From positions 335,917 to 399,916 of the forward strand of contig JAKFWK010000004.1 in assembly GCA_021732045.1 (NCBI GenBank): a stretch of 64,000 nucleotides of DNA, in the 5' to 3' direction. The notes under the pieces are model-generated. The model did no database searches and had not been told where the DNA came from. It worked only from the letters and a program-made list of their open reading frames with translations. The number at the start of each line of letters is the position of its first letter. The stretch's first letter is position 1. Source of the stretch: Sulfurimonas sp. (GTDB lineage Bacteria > Campylobacterota > Campylobacteria > Campylobacterales > Sulfurimonadaceae). This document shows positions 1 to 8,599 of the stretch, in pieces. A program made the translations under genes and the position numbers.

Positions 1-133
1 TCATGCTGTGTGCTTTAGCTAAGTCACCGGTTTTAGCAGTTTCATAAACTTGATGTACTGTCGGCAAATTATCAGCGAAAGCAACTGCGCCCATAAGAAG
101 TAGAATTAATAAAATTTTAGAATATATAAACAT
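1..133 (-). CDS. Secreted protein, N-terminal fragment cut by the window edge
   Basis: Reading leftward from an ATG at 131-133, 44 codons are visible before the window ends. An AGAGG ribosome-binding site lies a few bases upstream. The first 20 or so residues form a signal peptide (short basic start, LLILLLMGAVAFA, then A-D cleavage). The visible mature start (DNLPTVHQVYETAKTGDLAKA) has the helical, alanine-rich look of the first helix of a tetratricopeptide-type repeat, but that is only a suggestion. A TATACT hexamer about 40 bases upstream is a plausible promoter. The C-terminus lies outside the window, so no function can be assigned. Confidence 0.6.
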   Translation of the reverse strand, partial: MFIYSKILLILLLMGAVAFADNLPTVHQVYETAKTGDLAKAHSM

Positions 134-252
134 TTTTTAAACCTCTTTTGTTATTTTATTTTGAAAAAAGTATATCGAAGCAATGTAACAAGATGGTGAA
201 TTGAAGTATTGTAGTATTGTATATTCTTAAAAAATCACGGAATGAATTTAAG

Positions 253-678
253 TTACTCAACATAGATACTGTCTGTTTGGTTGTAGAGTTTAAAGGCAGG
301 GCTTGTTGTTTGATTACCATCAGTACAATGTATTTCATAATTTACAGAGTATGAATAGCTGAGAAAGATACCATCTCCTGTGCTGTTGCAATTCGTAAGT
401 GATGGACCTGAAGTGTAATCTGGAATGAGTTCAATATAATTATTTATGTTGGTTGTGTAATCCGGAGAAACAATACTGCCGCTGTGATTATTGTTTATGG
501 AGCTGAACCAGATAGCTGGACCTACTGATCTATTTAGTGTTCCAACAAATGATTTAAGCTTTGCTACTTTTGCGCGTTCTGTCATGGAACCAATTCTTGT
601 TACAGTAACAGTTGATAATATACCAAGAATTATTATGACAAAGATTAACTCTATCATATTAAAAGCATTCCGTTTCAT
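253..678 (-). CDS. Type IV pilin-like / type II secretion pseudopilin
   Basis: 141 aa. The N-terminus has a short basic leader followed by FNMIELIFVIIILG, the prepilin cleavage and methylation motif with the conserved glutamate at mature position 5 and a long hydrophobic assembly helix. The globular part is short and has a cysteine pair near the C-terminus. I place the start at the ATG at 676-678: it overlaps the stop of the upstream gene as ATGA and has an AGGTGG ribosome-binding site. A longer frame starting at 708 lacks such support. Coupling to the GGDEF-like membrane protein suggests co-expression. No pilus assembly ATPase or peptidase gene is nearby, so the apparatus it joins is unknown. 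Confidence 0.75.
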   Translation of the reverse strand: MKRNAFNMIELIFVIIILGILSTVTVTRIGSMTERAKVAKLKSFVGTLNRSVGPAIWFSSINNNHSGSIVSPDYTTNINNYIELIPDYTSGPSLTNCNSTGDGIFLSYSYSVNYEIHCTDGNQTTSPAFKLYNQTDSIYVE

Positions 679-1694
679 AAGATACCACCTACGGCTATTG
701 TGTTGCAAGCTTGTATGCTATTTTTTGCCTCATCAAGAAGCGATACTGCACTCTCGTTGTTAAATGTTGCAATACCGATACGAACATTAACTTTACATGA
801 TATATTGGAGTGTTTGGATTCTAGCTCTTGTTTTAATCTGCTTGATAGTTTGTTAATATTAGTAGATGTCGCATCTGGCATGATCGAGGCGAAACACTCT
901 TCTTCAATTCTGCACACAGTATCACTTTGTCGGAAAAAATGACTAAAAACTGCAGCAAGTTCTTTTAGATTTTTTTCAAAACTTTTCTTATCTAGTGACT
1001 TTTGCAAATCATCATAATTAGAGATAACAAGAATCAACAGAGATAGTGATCTGTCTTGACGAATTGCTAACAGTGTGGCATTTTTTAAAATACCTTCAAA
1101 ATATTTTTTATTGTAAAGCCATGTGATATGATCATGAACTGTATGTTTTAGAAGCTGTAGCTTCATGTAGATACGAATAAAAAATACTAGTGCAATAATT
1201 GAAATCATTGTAATAAGAATGGAGATGTAAAATTTATCTAGGGCTACCTCAATTTTATAGCTCATTATCTCTTGTGTTGTTTTGGAGAAAAGAGTAATTC
1301 CTTGGTTTAGTGCACTGATATCATCTTTTGTGGAGCTGTTGTTTTTTAGCGATACCTTAAGTTTCTCATAAGATAACCTTAGTGAACTATAAATTTCATC
1401 AGCACCAAATAGATCTATATACTCTCTATTTTGAGGGTGCTTAATAAATACCTGTTCAATTATTTGAAAAGAGTCATCAATTTTTTTTATAATGGCATCT
1501 CTTTTGTCGAAGTCATCACTTATTATGAGGCTTGGAAGTGCACCACTTAGAAGAACAATATTGTTCATTACTCTAGCGTCGTTTCTTATAGTGCCAAACG
1601 ACTCTTTAGCAAAATAATAGTTTAACGGAAGCAACAACACAACAAAATAGAGAAGTAGAGTGATTTTGATGACCGACCAATCTTTTTTTAACAT
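675..1694 (-). CDS. Membrane protein with degenerate GGDEF domain
   Basis: 339 aa. A transmembrane segment at about residues 9-28, a roughly 130-residue probably periplasmic region, a second transmembrane segment at about 155-177, and a C-terminal domain starting HDHITWLYNKKYFE, which matches the opening of GGDEF domains (normally D-x-LT-L-x-NR). The signature GGDEF position reads RIEEECFA, so the glycines and catalytic acidic pattern are lost. Diguanylate cyclase activity is therefore unlikely; such domains often act as sensors or GTP binders (family knowledge). The start has an AAGGG ribosome-binding site and a TATACT hexamer just upstream. Translation is coupled to the pseudopilin gene by a 4-base overlap. 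Confidence 0.7.
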   Translation of the reverse strand: MLKKDWSVIKITLLLYFVVLLLPLNYYFAKESFGTIRNDARVMNNIVLLSGALPSLIISDDFDKRDAIIKKIDDSFQIIEQVFIKHPQNREYIDLFGADEIYSSLRLSYEKLKVSLKNNSSTKDDISALNQGITLFSKTTQEIMSYKIEVALDKFYISILITMISIIALVFFIRIYMKLQLLKHTVHDHITWLYNKKYFEGILKNATLLAIRQDRSLSLLILVISNYDDLQKSLDKKSFEKNLKELAAVFSHFFRQSDTVCRIEEECFASIMPDATSTNINKLSSRLKQELESKHSNISCKVNVRIGIATFNNESAVSLLDEAKNSIQACNTIAVGGIL

Positions 1695-1826
1695 AAAAAA
1701 CCCTTTCTAGTATATGATGGAGTCTATAATTTATAATATTAAAAAGTATTTAAATGAAATTTGATGATATAAAAATAGAAAAACAGAGCTAAAGCTATAT
1801 GGTCTATTTTTTTATCTTATCTTATT

Positions 1827-1835
1827 TGATATAAT
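1827..1835 (+). promoter_or_regulatory. Extended -10 promoter (TGATATAAT) for the small membrane / lipoprotein genes
   Basis: A TGn-TATAAT extended -10 element lies 25 bases before the ATG of the 55-aa membrane protein. No -35 match is seen, which is usual for sigma-70 promoters in Campylobacterota. The predicted leader carries a GGAG ribosome-binding site. It could drive the four same-strand genes up to 3333. Confidence 0.55.
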
Positions 1836-1860
1836 CACAAACTTTATAGTTGGAGCAAAT

Positions 1861-2028
1861 ATGTTTGATTTTTTAATGACTGGATATGGGATAAGTGGCA
1901 TTGGCTTGATTGGAATTATACTTTTTTTGCTCTATTTAAAACTGATGAAGTGGGTGTTTAAAATCGCTATCTTTGGCATCATTGTTGTTGGAGCATTTTG
2001 GTATTTTAGGTCCACATCCGGCGCATAA
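1861..2028 (+). CDS. Small membrane protein, 55 aa
   Basis: A 55-codon frame with ATG at 1861 and a GGAG ribosome-binding site seven bases upstream. Two hydrophobic segments (GIGLIGIILFLLYLKL and IAIFGIIVVGAFWYF) separated by a short basic stretch suggest a two-pass inner-membrane protein. It is followed after 17 bases by a lipoprotein gene on the same strand. The ribosome-binding site, the promoter upstream and the coherent hydrophobic pattern support it as real. No known family is recognised. Confidence 0.6.
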   Translation: MFDFLMTGYGISGIGLIGIILFLLYLKLMKWVFKIAIFGIIVVGAFWYFRSTSGA

Positions 2029-2045
2029 CTAATAAAAGGAAAAAT

Positions 2046-2846
2046 ATGAAACAGATATTTGTAGTAGCGTTTGCCCTCTTCTTGTTTAGTGGATGCGCTC
2101 CACAGTCAAGCCCTCAGCCACAGCAAAAATGTGTGAGTGCACAACAACTAAATTTATACGGATATGATTATTTAGAAAAAGTAGCAAAATTGCTACGAGA
2201 AGATAAGAAAAATATTGAATCATTTGAGATGTTTATTAATGTGATGAGGGGGACGGTGGACAGCTACGCAAATATGATAAAATCAAGTGTTTACATCAGC
2301 AATGTTGTGAGATTTTTGCCTATCCCTTATGCTGGAGAGGTCTCAAATACTACTAAACTTATCTCAAGAACCGTGCTAAATTTAGGTGGTGCTGCAAGTA
2401 CGCTAAACCGATACAAAAATACGACCAATACATTTTTGGTTGAGTTTGATAAGATAGATAAGATAAACATAAAAGCAACCGAGATTGCAAAACTGGCACT
2501 CTATGCCGATACAAAGCTTCTAGGTGATGCAAAGAATCTTGAAATAGCATTAAAAGAGATATCAGCATCAACTACAATGATGGCGGCAACAACGCAGAGT
2601 ATTACAGATGCGCTCGATACAACTAGCGGTTATATGAATCAAGCCAAAGGTTTTGTGGGAATGGGACAACCAAGTAGTAGTAGTGATGAGAAGAGTAAAG
2701 TTGTACAAAATCGCAACTCAATTAATGACCGCATGATACAACTGAACCAAAAAATAGTTTTGTTAGAAAAGAGTGGCGAATCTCATCGGTTTAATATCGC
2801 CAAAGCTCATATCTATGCAGATTTAGCGGTGGAGTTAGAGAAGTAA
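2046..2846 (+). CDS. Lipoprotein of unknown function
   Basis: 266 aa. A type II signal peptide ends in the lipobox LFSGC, with Cys about residue 17. The mature protein is polar, mostly predicted helical, and rich in K, N, S and T. A mid-protein segment (about residues 90-180) of amphipathic helices could form a coiled coil. A short run of Q/P/S follows the lipid cysteine and a serine-rich patch lies near residue 215. An AAAGGA ribosome-binding site sits before the ATG. It lies in a run of small envelope genes (1861-3333). I do not recognise a family; an envelope-anchored structural role is a guess only. Confidence 0.65.
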   Translation: MKQIFVVAFALFLFSGCAPQSSPQPQQKCVSAQQLNLYGYDYLEKVAKLLREDKKNIESFEMFINVMRGTVDSYANMIKSSVYISNVVRFLPIPYAGEVSNTTKLISRTVLNLGGAASTLNRYKNTTNTFLVEFDKIDKINIKATEIAKLALYADTKLLGDAKNLEIALKEISASTTMMAATTQSITDALDTTSGYMNQAKGFVGMGQPSSSSDEKSKVVQNRNSINDRMIQLNQKIVLLEKSGESHRFNIAKAHIYADLAVELEK

Positions 2847-2851
2847 ACATA

Positions 2852-3007
2852 ATGATGCAATATATTAAGAGATTGCTTTTTTGCATAACCATACTTCTTT
2901 TTATTATGACACTTAACGGTTGTACATCTGTGCAAGGAGCCGCTCACTATGATGGTGGTACCAGCAATGGAGGTATTAAACTTAGAGGTAGTGTGCTCAG
3001 CTGGTAA
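2852..3007 (+). CDS. Small lipoprotein, 51 aa
   Basis: A 51-codon frame beginning ATGATG five bases after the preceding lipoprotein stop. The signal peptide is hydrophobic (LLFCITILLFIMT) and ends in the lipobox LNGC, followed by a 27-residue mature peptide rich in glycine (YDGGTSNGGIKLRG). Its position directly behind another lipoprotein gene suggests joint transcription. The mature part is too short to place in a family. Confidence 0.55.
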   Translation: MMQYIKRLLFCITILLFIMTLNGCTSVQGAAHYDGGTSNGGIKLRGSVLSW

Positions 3008-3039
3008 ATTAATAAAAACAGATAAAGGCTTTTTTAGGA

Positions 3040-3333
3040 ATGATAGACTTCTTAACATTTGACAAATTTATATCAATCTACTTTCTTGTAGGCTTTTATT
3101 ATATAGGGGCGCTACTTATCCCTTTGGTGCTTTTTTTTTCAAAATCTCATTTTTTAAGCAAATACCCTCTCATAAAAAAAGTGAGCAACACGCTCCATCG
3201 CTCAACTCCTACTCGTATAAAAATAGTCTCTCTTTTTTGCATTATATTTTGTGAAATAGTCTGGAGAATGATGTTTGAGGCCATGATAGGGTATTTTCAG
3301 ATACACGATTATCTGCAGCATCTGCAATACTAA
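3040..3333 (+). CDS. Two-pass membrane protein, DUF4282-like
   Basis: 97 aa. Hydrophobic segments at about residues 11-33 (ISIYFLVGFYYIGALLIPLVLFF) and 60-85 (IVSLFCIIFCEIVWRMMFEAMIGYF) flank a short basic loop. The FYYIGA near the N-terminus and the E-x-xWR-x-xFE pattern in the second helix resemble small DUF4282-type membrane proteins; that assignment is from memory and tentative. An AGGA sequence precedes the ATG closely. It closes the small envelope gene run. Confidence 0.55.
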   Translation: MIDFLTFDKFISIYFLVGFYYIGALLIPLVLFFSKSHFLSKYPLIKKVSNTLHRSTPTRIKIVSLFCIIFCEIVWRMMFEAMIGYFQIHDYLQHLQY

Positions 3334-3372
3334 TCCATTCGCAATATATAAAATTCCCCATGTAAATTATTC

Positions 3373-4343
3373 TTATCTAGGTATATGTTTCATCTTAAAA
3401 GAGAGATTAAGCCCTCTGTGGGCGGGGAAGCTTAGATTATAGGATTTGAAAAAAATATCCTGCGTCATATTTTTACTGAGCCCTGTATTCTGAGCATAAG
3501 TTTCAAAATTTTTCACTACACTTTTCACTTCATTAATAATTTTCTCTCCATCTTTGATGCCAGTTGCTTCAGATGTTTTTCTATAGGTTCCGCACCTTCT
3601 CCTAGATAAGTTGTGCTGTGCTCTCCGCCTGGTCCATATGAGAATGTTAGATAGCCTTCAACGGCTGTTTTCATCTAACATATAAGAGAAATTCTTTGCA
3701 TGATTATCGCGATTATGTGTAAAGAGATTAAAACAAGCTAACCTAAACATCTTTAACGCCTCGTTCATATCTTTTGTAAGATGAAGAGCTAATGACAACA
3801 GATCATCATAGTCCAATGATGGAAGCCTAAAATCACTATGTACCAAGTGAATATCTACTCTGGCATCTTTGTTGCGGTCAAATCTTTTAGTCGCAAAATA
3901 GCTATTTCGCTGGGTTCGAAGTAGCTTTGTGGTGGGTATATCTATCTTTGCATTATGAGCCATTTGTGAGTAGATGTACTCTAATTTGCCTATCTCTTGA
4001 GCGTCGTTAGCTGATGGAAACTTGACTATAAAATGCTTGTATCCTTTTTGGAGTTGTTGAGAGCCATGGATAATCTCATCAGTATCATTTATCTGAACTA
4101 TAATCTTTGGTTTGGCTCCTGCGCTAGAACCTCCTATGGCTAAAATGTCTCTAAAAACTCTGCACTAGTACCTTTTAGAATCTCTAGTGAAGATGTAGTC
4201 GTATCATCAAGTGCAGGAGAGTCACTCTTAACATAAAATGACTCCAAGACCAGTTTACAACTAAGTGCTCCGATGCCATAAGCACCTATGTAGCTGAGTC
4301 TATCAAGCGGAGTTATCTCATGAAACTTTACCCCTCTGCCCAT
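3373..4343 (-). pseudogene. Decayed hipA-type serine/threonine kinase toxin gene
   Basis: Three reading-frame pieces on the minus strand align end to end with HipA proteins. Piece 1 (4343 to 4140) includes ITPLDRLSYIGAYGIGAL. Piece 2 (about 4142 to 3658) includes AIGGSSAGAKPK, FATKRFDR, LPSLDYDDL and the catalytic-loop-like HNRDNHAKNFSY. Piece 3 includes TFSYGPGGEHSTTYLGEG, then, in yet another frame, IKDGEKIINEVKSVV ending at a TAA at 3373-3375. The lesions visible are a one-base shift near 4142, an in-frame TGA at about 3658-3660, loss of the SPAYDL residues expected before TFSYGP, and another shift near 3555. The N-terminal third of HipA is missing, and no hipB antitoxin is seen. The gene is clearly non-functional as a whole. 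Confidence 0.85.
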
Positions 4344-4414
4344 AAGATGTGGATAACGATAAAGATGATTATTTTGTTATTGGTAATCTAGCAGAGAGCC
4401 AATTTTCTGCTAGA

Positions 4415-6409
4415 TTAAAATTTAAAAGTTAGATTTGTATAGAAGTATCTACCTGGCTCATTAAGTAGCATTGTTGGACCGCCAGAGCTGAGGAGGATTA
4501 AGTCAACATATGAGTTGCTTTGTATATATGTTTTATTAAGAAGATTATTTACGCCAACACTCAGCTCTGTATGTTTATCTATTGCATGTTTGATTTTTGC
4601 ATTATAGATATTCCAACCAGCGAGCTCTTGTTCACCGTTGGTGCTATCAATGTTGTTCCATCTAGCCGAAGCTTGCATCTCTAAAGTTGCTGTAGAGTTG
4701 TTCATGTACTCATAGTTTATCCCAATTTTCCCTCTAAGAGGTGCCATATCTGCTAAGTCGCTATCTGGTTGAGAAGCGCTACTCTCTTTTTTGCCTCTTT
4801 TGTAAGAAGCGTTAAGATTAATGTTTAGTTTGTCAGTTGCAAAGTATGATGAGCTAAGTTCAGCCCCATATACGGCTGCATCTATATTTTCAAATGTATA
4901 TGTTGTTGCCCCTGTTTTTCTGAGATATATGTAGTCCTCTAGCATTGAGTAGAAAGTTTTAATTTTAAAGTTAAAACTATCGTAAGATGCTTCATATCCT
5001 AAATCAATCTCTCTGTTTTTTGTCTGTTTTAACTCTTGATTTCCTGTGATAGTGTCAACTATTGGGTATAACTCTCTTGCGTCTGGAACCCTTGCGGCTG
5101 AACCAAAACCAGCAAAAATTCTGTTTTGTTGGTTGATAGAGTAGGTTGCTAAAATATTTGCACTGAATGCGTCATAGCTATTTGAGTGTTTTGCTACATC
5201 ATCTGGTGTAATATCTGTTGAGTCATATCTAGCACCAGTTTCGATTTTTAGATCACCAAAACTCTTCTCAAGCTTTGCAAAAATAGCTCTATTGTCTGTT
5301 TCTGTATGTGTTAAACTTACTCCCATTGGAGTGATTATGCCAGTTGCAACGGCTGTGCTATATTTTTCACCTTCCCATGTTCTTTTACTACCATCTAAGC
5401 CAAGAAGAAGTTTATAGGAGTCAATATCAAAACTATTTTTAAGTTTTACTCCCTGCATAGAGGTTTTCAGATGGTTTGTGCTGTAGTTTGTAGCACCAGA
5501 CACCCTGTATTTTGTATCCATAGGATGATCTACATCAGAGTAGTAATACTGGATGTTTATGTTTTTGTAACCATTTGCTACATTGTCTATATTATACTCA
5601 ATGCTGTAGATATTTGAGTCATCATAAGCAGCGTCCATTTTTGAGTTCGCATAGAGTACGCCATCACTTCTGTTGCCTGTATAGCTAAGACGAATCTCTT
5701 GATCCTCAAGAGTTTTTACAAAAATTTTACTCATAACACTCTTTTTCGTATAGGCTTCTATGTCTTTGTATTTTGGTTGAAATTTTGTAGCAGCTGGAGC
5801 AGAGCCTTTTATCACAGCTTTGTCAATCTGCTCTGCTAAAGTGTTTCCATTTCCATCTTCATACTGATCACTTGTCTCATAAGATGCACTAATTAGGGCA
5901 CGAATAGTATCTGTTCCACCACTTCCTGTTGCACCTATCTTTTTATATCCCCAACTTCCTAGCCCAAAATCAACTTCTCCATGAAGCTCTTTTGTGGGTT
6001 TTTTCGTTTTTATCTTTAACCCACCACTAAGTGTGCCAAAGTTTTCAACATCATACGGACCCTCTATAACTTCTACTTCATTGATTTGGTTTGCTAAGAT
6101 ATGTGATACCGGTGGGTCCATCCTATTTACGCAAGCTCCATAAATTTTTGTGCCATCTACATCTACGGATATATTGTCTCTTTTTTGACCTCTTATAAAT
6201 ACATCATTGGCAATACCACTGCGACGGCTCATATCTATGCTTGGAACACTGGAGCTTAGAGCAGATGCTAAGTCTGCTGATACTTGCGCGTTTTGACTAA
6301 CTTCTGTTACTACCGTTGATTCTATGGCAATTTTTTCTAGTTTGGTCTCACTCGCGCCTAAAATAGCGGCAACAACTAATGATAAAGGAATCACTTTTTT
6401 GGATATCAT
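4415..6409 (-). CDS. TonB-dependent outer-membrane receptor, probable copper receptor (OprC/NosA-like)
   Basis: 664 aa. A signal peptide (first 20 residues), a plug domain at about 25-140 and a C-terminal 22-strand barrel ending in aromatic F (NLTFKF). The plug contains GACVNRMDPP (C93, M97: CxxxM), and an extracellular-loop stretch reads DHPMDT (H295, M297: HxM). From family knowledge, OprC of Pseudomonas binds copper through CxxxM plus HxM, and NosA is its denitrifier relative. Both motifs are present here at about the right spacing, so copper import is the best hypothesis. A TATAAT hexamer lies about 35 bases upstream of the ATG. No ExbB/ExbD/TonB or copper enzyme gene is adjacent. A siderophore or other metal receptor is the alternative. 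Confidence 0.85.
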   Translation of the reverse strand: MISKKVIPLSLVVAAILGASETKLEKIAIESTVVTEVSQNAQVSADLASALSSSVPSIDMSRRSGIANDVFIRGQKRDNISVDVDGTKIYGACVNRMDPPVSHILANQINEVEVIEGPYDVENFGTLSGGLKIKTKKPTKELHGEVDFGLGSWGYKKIGATGSGGTDTIRALISASYETSDQYEDGNGNTLAEQIDKAVIKGSAPAATKFQPKYKDIEAYTKKSVMSKIFVKTLEDQEIRLSYTGNRSDGVLYANSKMDAAYDDSNIYSIEYNIDNVANGYKNINIQYYYSDVDHPMDTKYRVSGATNYSTNHLKTSMQGVKLKNSFDIDSYKLLLGLDGSKRTWEGEKYSTAVATGIITPMGVSLTHTETDNRAIFAKLEKSFGDLKIETGARYDSTDITPDDVAKHSNSYDAFSANILATYSINQQNRIFAGFGSAARVPDARELYPIVDTITGNQELKQTKNREIDLGYEASYDSFNFKIKTFYSMLEDYIYLRKTGATTYTFENIDAAVYGAELSSSYFATDKLNINLNASYKRGKKESSASQPDSDLADMAPLRGKIGINYEYMNNSTATLEMQASARWNNIDSTNGEQELAGWNIYNAKIKHAIDKHTELSVGVNNLLNKTYIQSNSYVDLILLSSGGPTMLLNEPGRYFYTNLTFKF

Positions 6410-6480
6410 GCAACTAACCTTGAATATTAAAATTGAATAATTATATGAGATAACCGTTACAGATGTGTTAAGATTTCAGT

Positions 6481-6624
6481 ATGAATAAAAAAGAGAAGAT
6501 AAAAAGAGCGGTTTTTGTTATTTTGGGTTTAGGTCTTTCGACCTATTTTTTATATGGTGGTTTTTCTATGCTATTTAATGAGAGAAACTCCAATGGCAAA
6601 ATTCATAGTAACACAGTGAAGTGA
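6481..6624 (+). CDS. Possible small single-pass membrane protein, 47 aa
   Basis: A 47-codon frame with ATG at 6481: basic N-terminus (NKKEKIKRA), one hydrophobic segment (VFVILGLGLSTYFLYGGF) and a short polar tail. It overlaps the convergent agmatine deiminase-like gene by 54 bases. No Shine-Dalgarno site is visible; a weak -10-like TAAGAT lies six bases before the ATG. It fits the topology of a genuine small membrane protein but could be chance, so confidence is low. Confidence 0.3.
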   Translation: MNKKEKIKRAVFVILGLGLSTYFLYGGFSMLFNERNSNGKIHSNTVK

Positions 6625-7569
6625 GCCGTGTTGTTTGATTAGCTCAAAGCAGTTTATACCGACAATGTCTCTTTCCGGAAATGTTTTTCTAAAAATATCC
6701 AGCGCTTCTTCATCTTGCGCTACCCTATAAGTTGGAACCAAAACAGCTCCATTTACAAACAAGAAGTTTGCATAAGTAGCAGGAAGCCTCTCATTATCAA
6801 AGTAACAGGCGTAACTCATAGGAAGTGCAACAAGTCTAAAACCATACTCTTTGGCATAATCCAAAAGCTCATCTTCCATAAGTTTTAACTCTTTGTAATG
6901 CTCATCATTTTTATCTTCACACTTAACATACATGATGCTTTTCTCATCTATAAATCTAGCCAAAGTATCAATATGTGAATCCGTATCATCTCCGGCAAGA
7001 TAACCATGTTCAAGATATAAAATCCGGCCCATACCAAACTCATTTTGAAGGATTTTTGTGATTTCATCTTTAGTTAGAGAGGCATTTCTATTTTTGTTAA
7101 GCATACATTCGGAAGTTGTGAGAATGGTGTCAACCCCGTTACTCTCAACTCCTCCACCTTCTAAAACTAGATCTATTTTGGTTAAGTTTTTACTGTAGTG
7201 ATTTTTTATCGCCTCGCTCATAGCGTTATCTTTTGCGGCTTCAAATTTACCGCCCCAGCCAGTAAAAGTAAAGTCAAGAAGTTTTATGTCTGAATCCTCT
7301 TCCACGCAGAGCACCGAGCAGTCTCTGGCCCAAGTGTCATTTGTTTCATACTCCACAAAAAATAGATTTTCACTCTCTTGAAATCTACTTTTTACACTCT
7401 CTATATCATCGCAAACCACCAAGCATTTTTGATATTTTATAATGGCGTTAATGATGTTTGTAAATGTCTCTTGCGCCTCGTCCAAGTAATCAACCCAGTC
7501 ACTTTTGGCATGTGGAAACATTATCTGCGTAAAACTCTGCTCTTCAAATTCCGCAATGAATCTTTTCAT
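6571..7569 (-). CDS. aguA: Agmatine deiminase family protein (PAD-type amidinotransferase fold)
   Basis: 332 aa from the ATG at 7567-7569. Signature blocks of the family are present: NDTWARD (substrate-binding acidic residues), LEGGGVESNGVDTILTT, NKNRN, GDDTDSHIDTLARF (catalytic Asp/His) and a C-terminal GSLHC with the nucleophilic cysteine. Expected reaction: hydrolysis of agmatine to N-carbamoylputrescine and ammonia, a cytosolic step in putrescine synthesis. I prefer the inner ATG because GAGGG lies nine bases before it; the frame could also start at 7587. The gene is divergent from alr, and the alr promoter lies between the two starts. Specificity for agmatine over other guanidines is inferred. 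Confidence 0.85.
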   Translation of the reverse strand: MKRFIAEFEEQSFTQIMFPHAKSDWVDYLDEAQETFTNIINAIIKYQKCLVVCDDIESVKSRFQESENLFFVEYETNDTWARDCSVLCVEEDSDIKLLDFTFTGWGGKFEAAKDNAMSEAIKNHYSKNLTKIDLVLEGGGVESNGVDTILTTSECMLNKNRNASLTKDEITKILQNEFGMGRILYLEHGYLAGDDTDSHIDTLARFIDEKSIMYVKCEDKNDEHYKELKLMEDELLDYAKEYGFRLVALPMSYACYFDNERLPATYANFLFVNGAVLVPTYRVAQDEEALDIFRKTFPERDIVGINCFELIKQHGSLHCVTMNFAIGVSLIK

Positions 7570-7570
7570 T

Positions 7571-7579
7571 TGGTATAAT
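7571..7579 (+). promoter_or_regulatory. Extended -10 promoter of alr placed for a leaderless transcript
   Basis: TGG-TATAAT (7571-7579), with the hexamer at 7574-7579 followed by exactly six bases and then the alr ATG at 7586. Initiation at the usual distance would fall on the A of the ATG. No Shine-Dalgarno sequence is present before alr. Confidence 0.6.
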
Positions 7580-7585
7580 TCCCTC

Positions 7586-8599
7586 ATGGCTTATATAATT
7601 TTAAATAAAAATAATTTTTTTAATAATCTCGACATTATTGCAAATCGTACCAAAAGCGTAGATAAAATAGCTTTGGTTCTCAAAGATAACGCTTATGGAC
7701 ACGGTCTTTTAGAGATGGCGTCAATGGCAAACGAGTACGGCATCAAAAAAGCAGTTGTGCAAAAAACAGAAGAAGCACTTTTGATAGAGAAGTTTTTTGA
7801 GTATATCTTAGTCTTAAGTGACACTCCGACCGTTTCAAGCGATAAGATTAGGTATACGATTAACGACATAAACAGCATCAGTAAATTTCCTCTTGGCACA
7901 AAAGTTGAGCTAAAAGTAGATAGCGGAATGCACAGAAATGGAATTTCTCCAAGTGAACTAGAGGCCTCATTTTTAAAGATAAAAGGGCAGGGACTACAGC
8001 TGGAGGCGGTTTTTACACACCACAGAAGTGCAGATGAGTTAACAACTGAGTGGTTTTGGCAAAAAGAAAATTTTAAAAAAATCAAGCAAGAGTCAACAAA
8101 ACTAGCAGAGAAGTTAGGATTTACTGCTCTTAGATTTCACTCTTCAAACTCGGCAGCACTATTTAGAGATAGCAGTTTTGATGAAGATATGGCGAGAGTC
8201 GGGATTGTCGCTTATGGATGTATGACACTTCCAAAAGCAATATCAGTCGATGGCATAAAACCCGTTTTGTCACTATATGCAAATAAAATCTCATCAAAAA
8301 AATTAAAGAGTGGCGAGAGAGTCGGATATGGCGCAACGCGTGAGATAAAGAGTGATGCAGTTGTGAGTAATTATGATTTTGGATATGGCGATGGATTTTT
8401 TAGGTCTTGTTCAAATAACTATAAAACTCCCCATGATATTGAGATAGTTGGTAGAGTCTCAATGGATAACAGCTCTTTTTTATGTGACAAAGATGAGATA
8501 TTAATTTTTGATGACGCCAGAGTTGTAGCTTTATATGCTGGTACTATAAGTTATGAGGTTTTGACATCTTTGAAGGCTGATATAAAAAAGATTTTTTAG
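7586..8599 (+). CDS. alr: Alanine racemase
   Basis: 337 aa. PLP-dependent interconversion of L- and D-alanine, supplying D-Ala for peptidoglycan in the cytosol. The PLP-binding lysine is at residue 33 in the motif LVLKDNAYGHG, and the second catalytic base, tyrosine, sits in RVGYGATRE. The substrate-binding MDNSS block near the C-terminus is also present. I start at ATG 7586 rather than the upstream frame start at 7505: the family begins about here and a TATAAT promoter sits six bases upstream. The last four bases overlap the convergent gene at 8596. The absence of a ribosome-binding site suggests leaderless translation. Confidence 0.9.
   Translation: MAYIILNKNNFFNNLDIIANRTKSVDKIALVLKDNAYGHGLLEMASMANEYGIKKAVVQKTEEALLIEKFFEYILVLSDTPTVSSDKIRYTINDINSISKFPLGTKVELKVDSGMHRNGISPSELEASFLKIKGQGLQLEAVFTHHRSADELTTEWFWQKENFKKIKQESTKLAEKLGFTALRFHSSNSAALFRDSSFDEDMARVGIVAYGCMTLPKAISVDGIKPVLSLYANKISSKKLKSGERVGYGATREIKSDAVVSNYDFGYGDGFFRSCSNNYKTPHDIEIVGRVSMDNSSFLCDKDEILIFDDARVVALYAGTISYEVLTSLKADIKKIF

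Noticed and set aside
675..1694. Active diguanylate cyclase
   Set aside because: The GGDEF motif reads EEECF, so catalysis is not supported.
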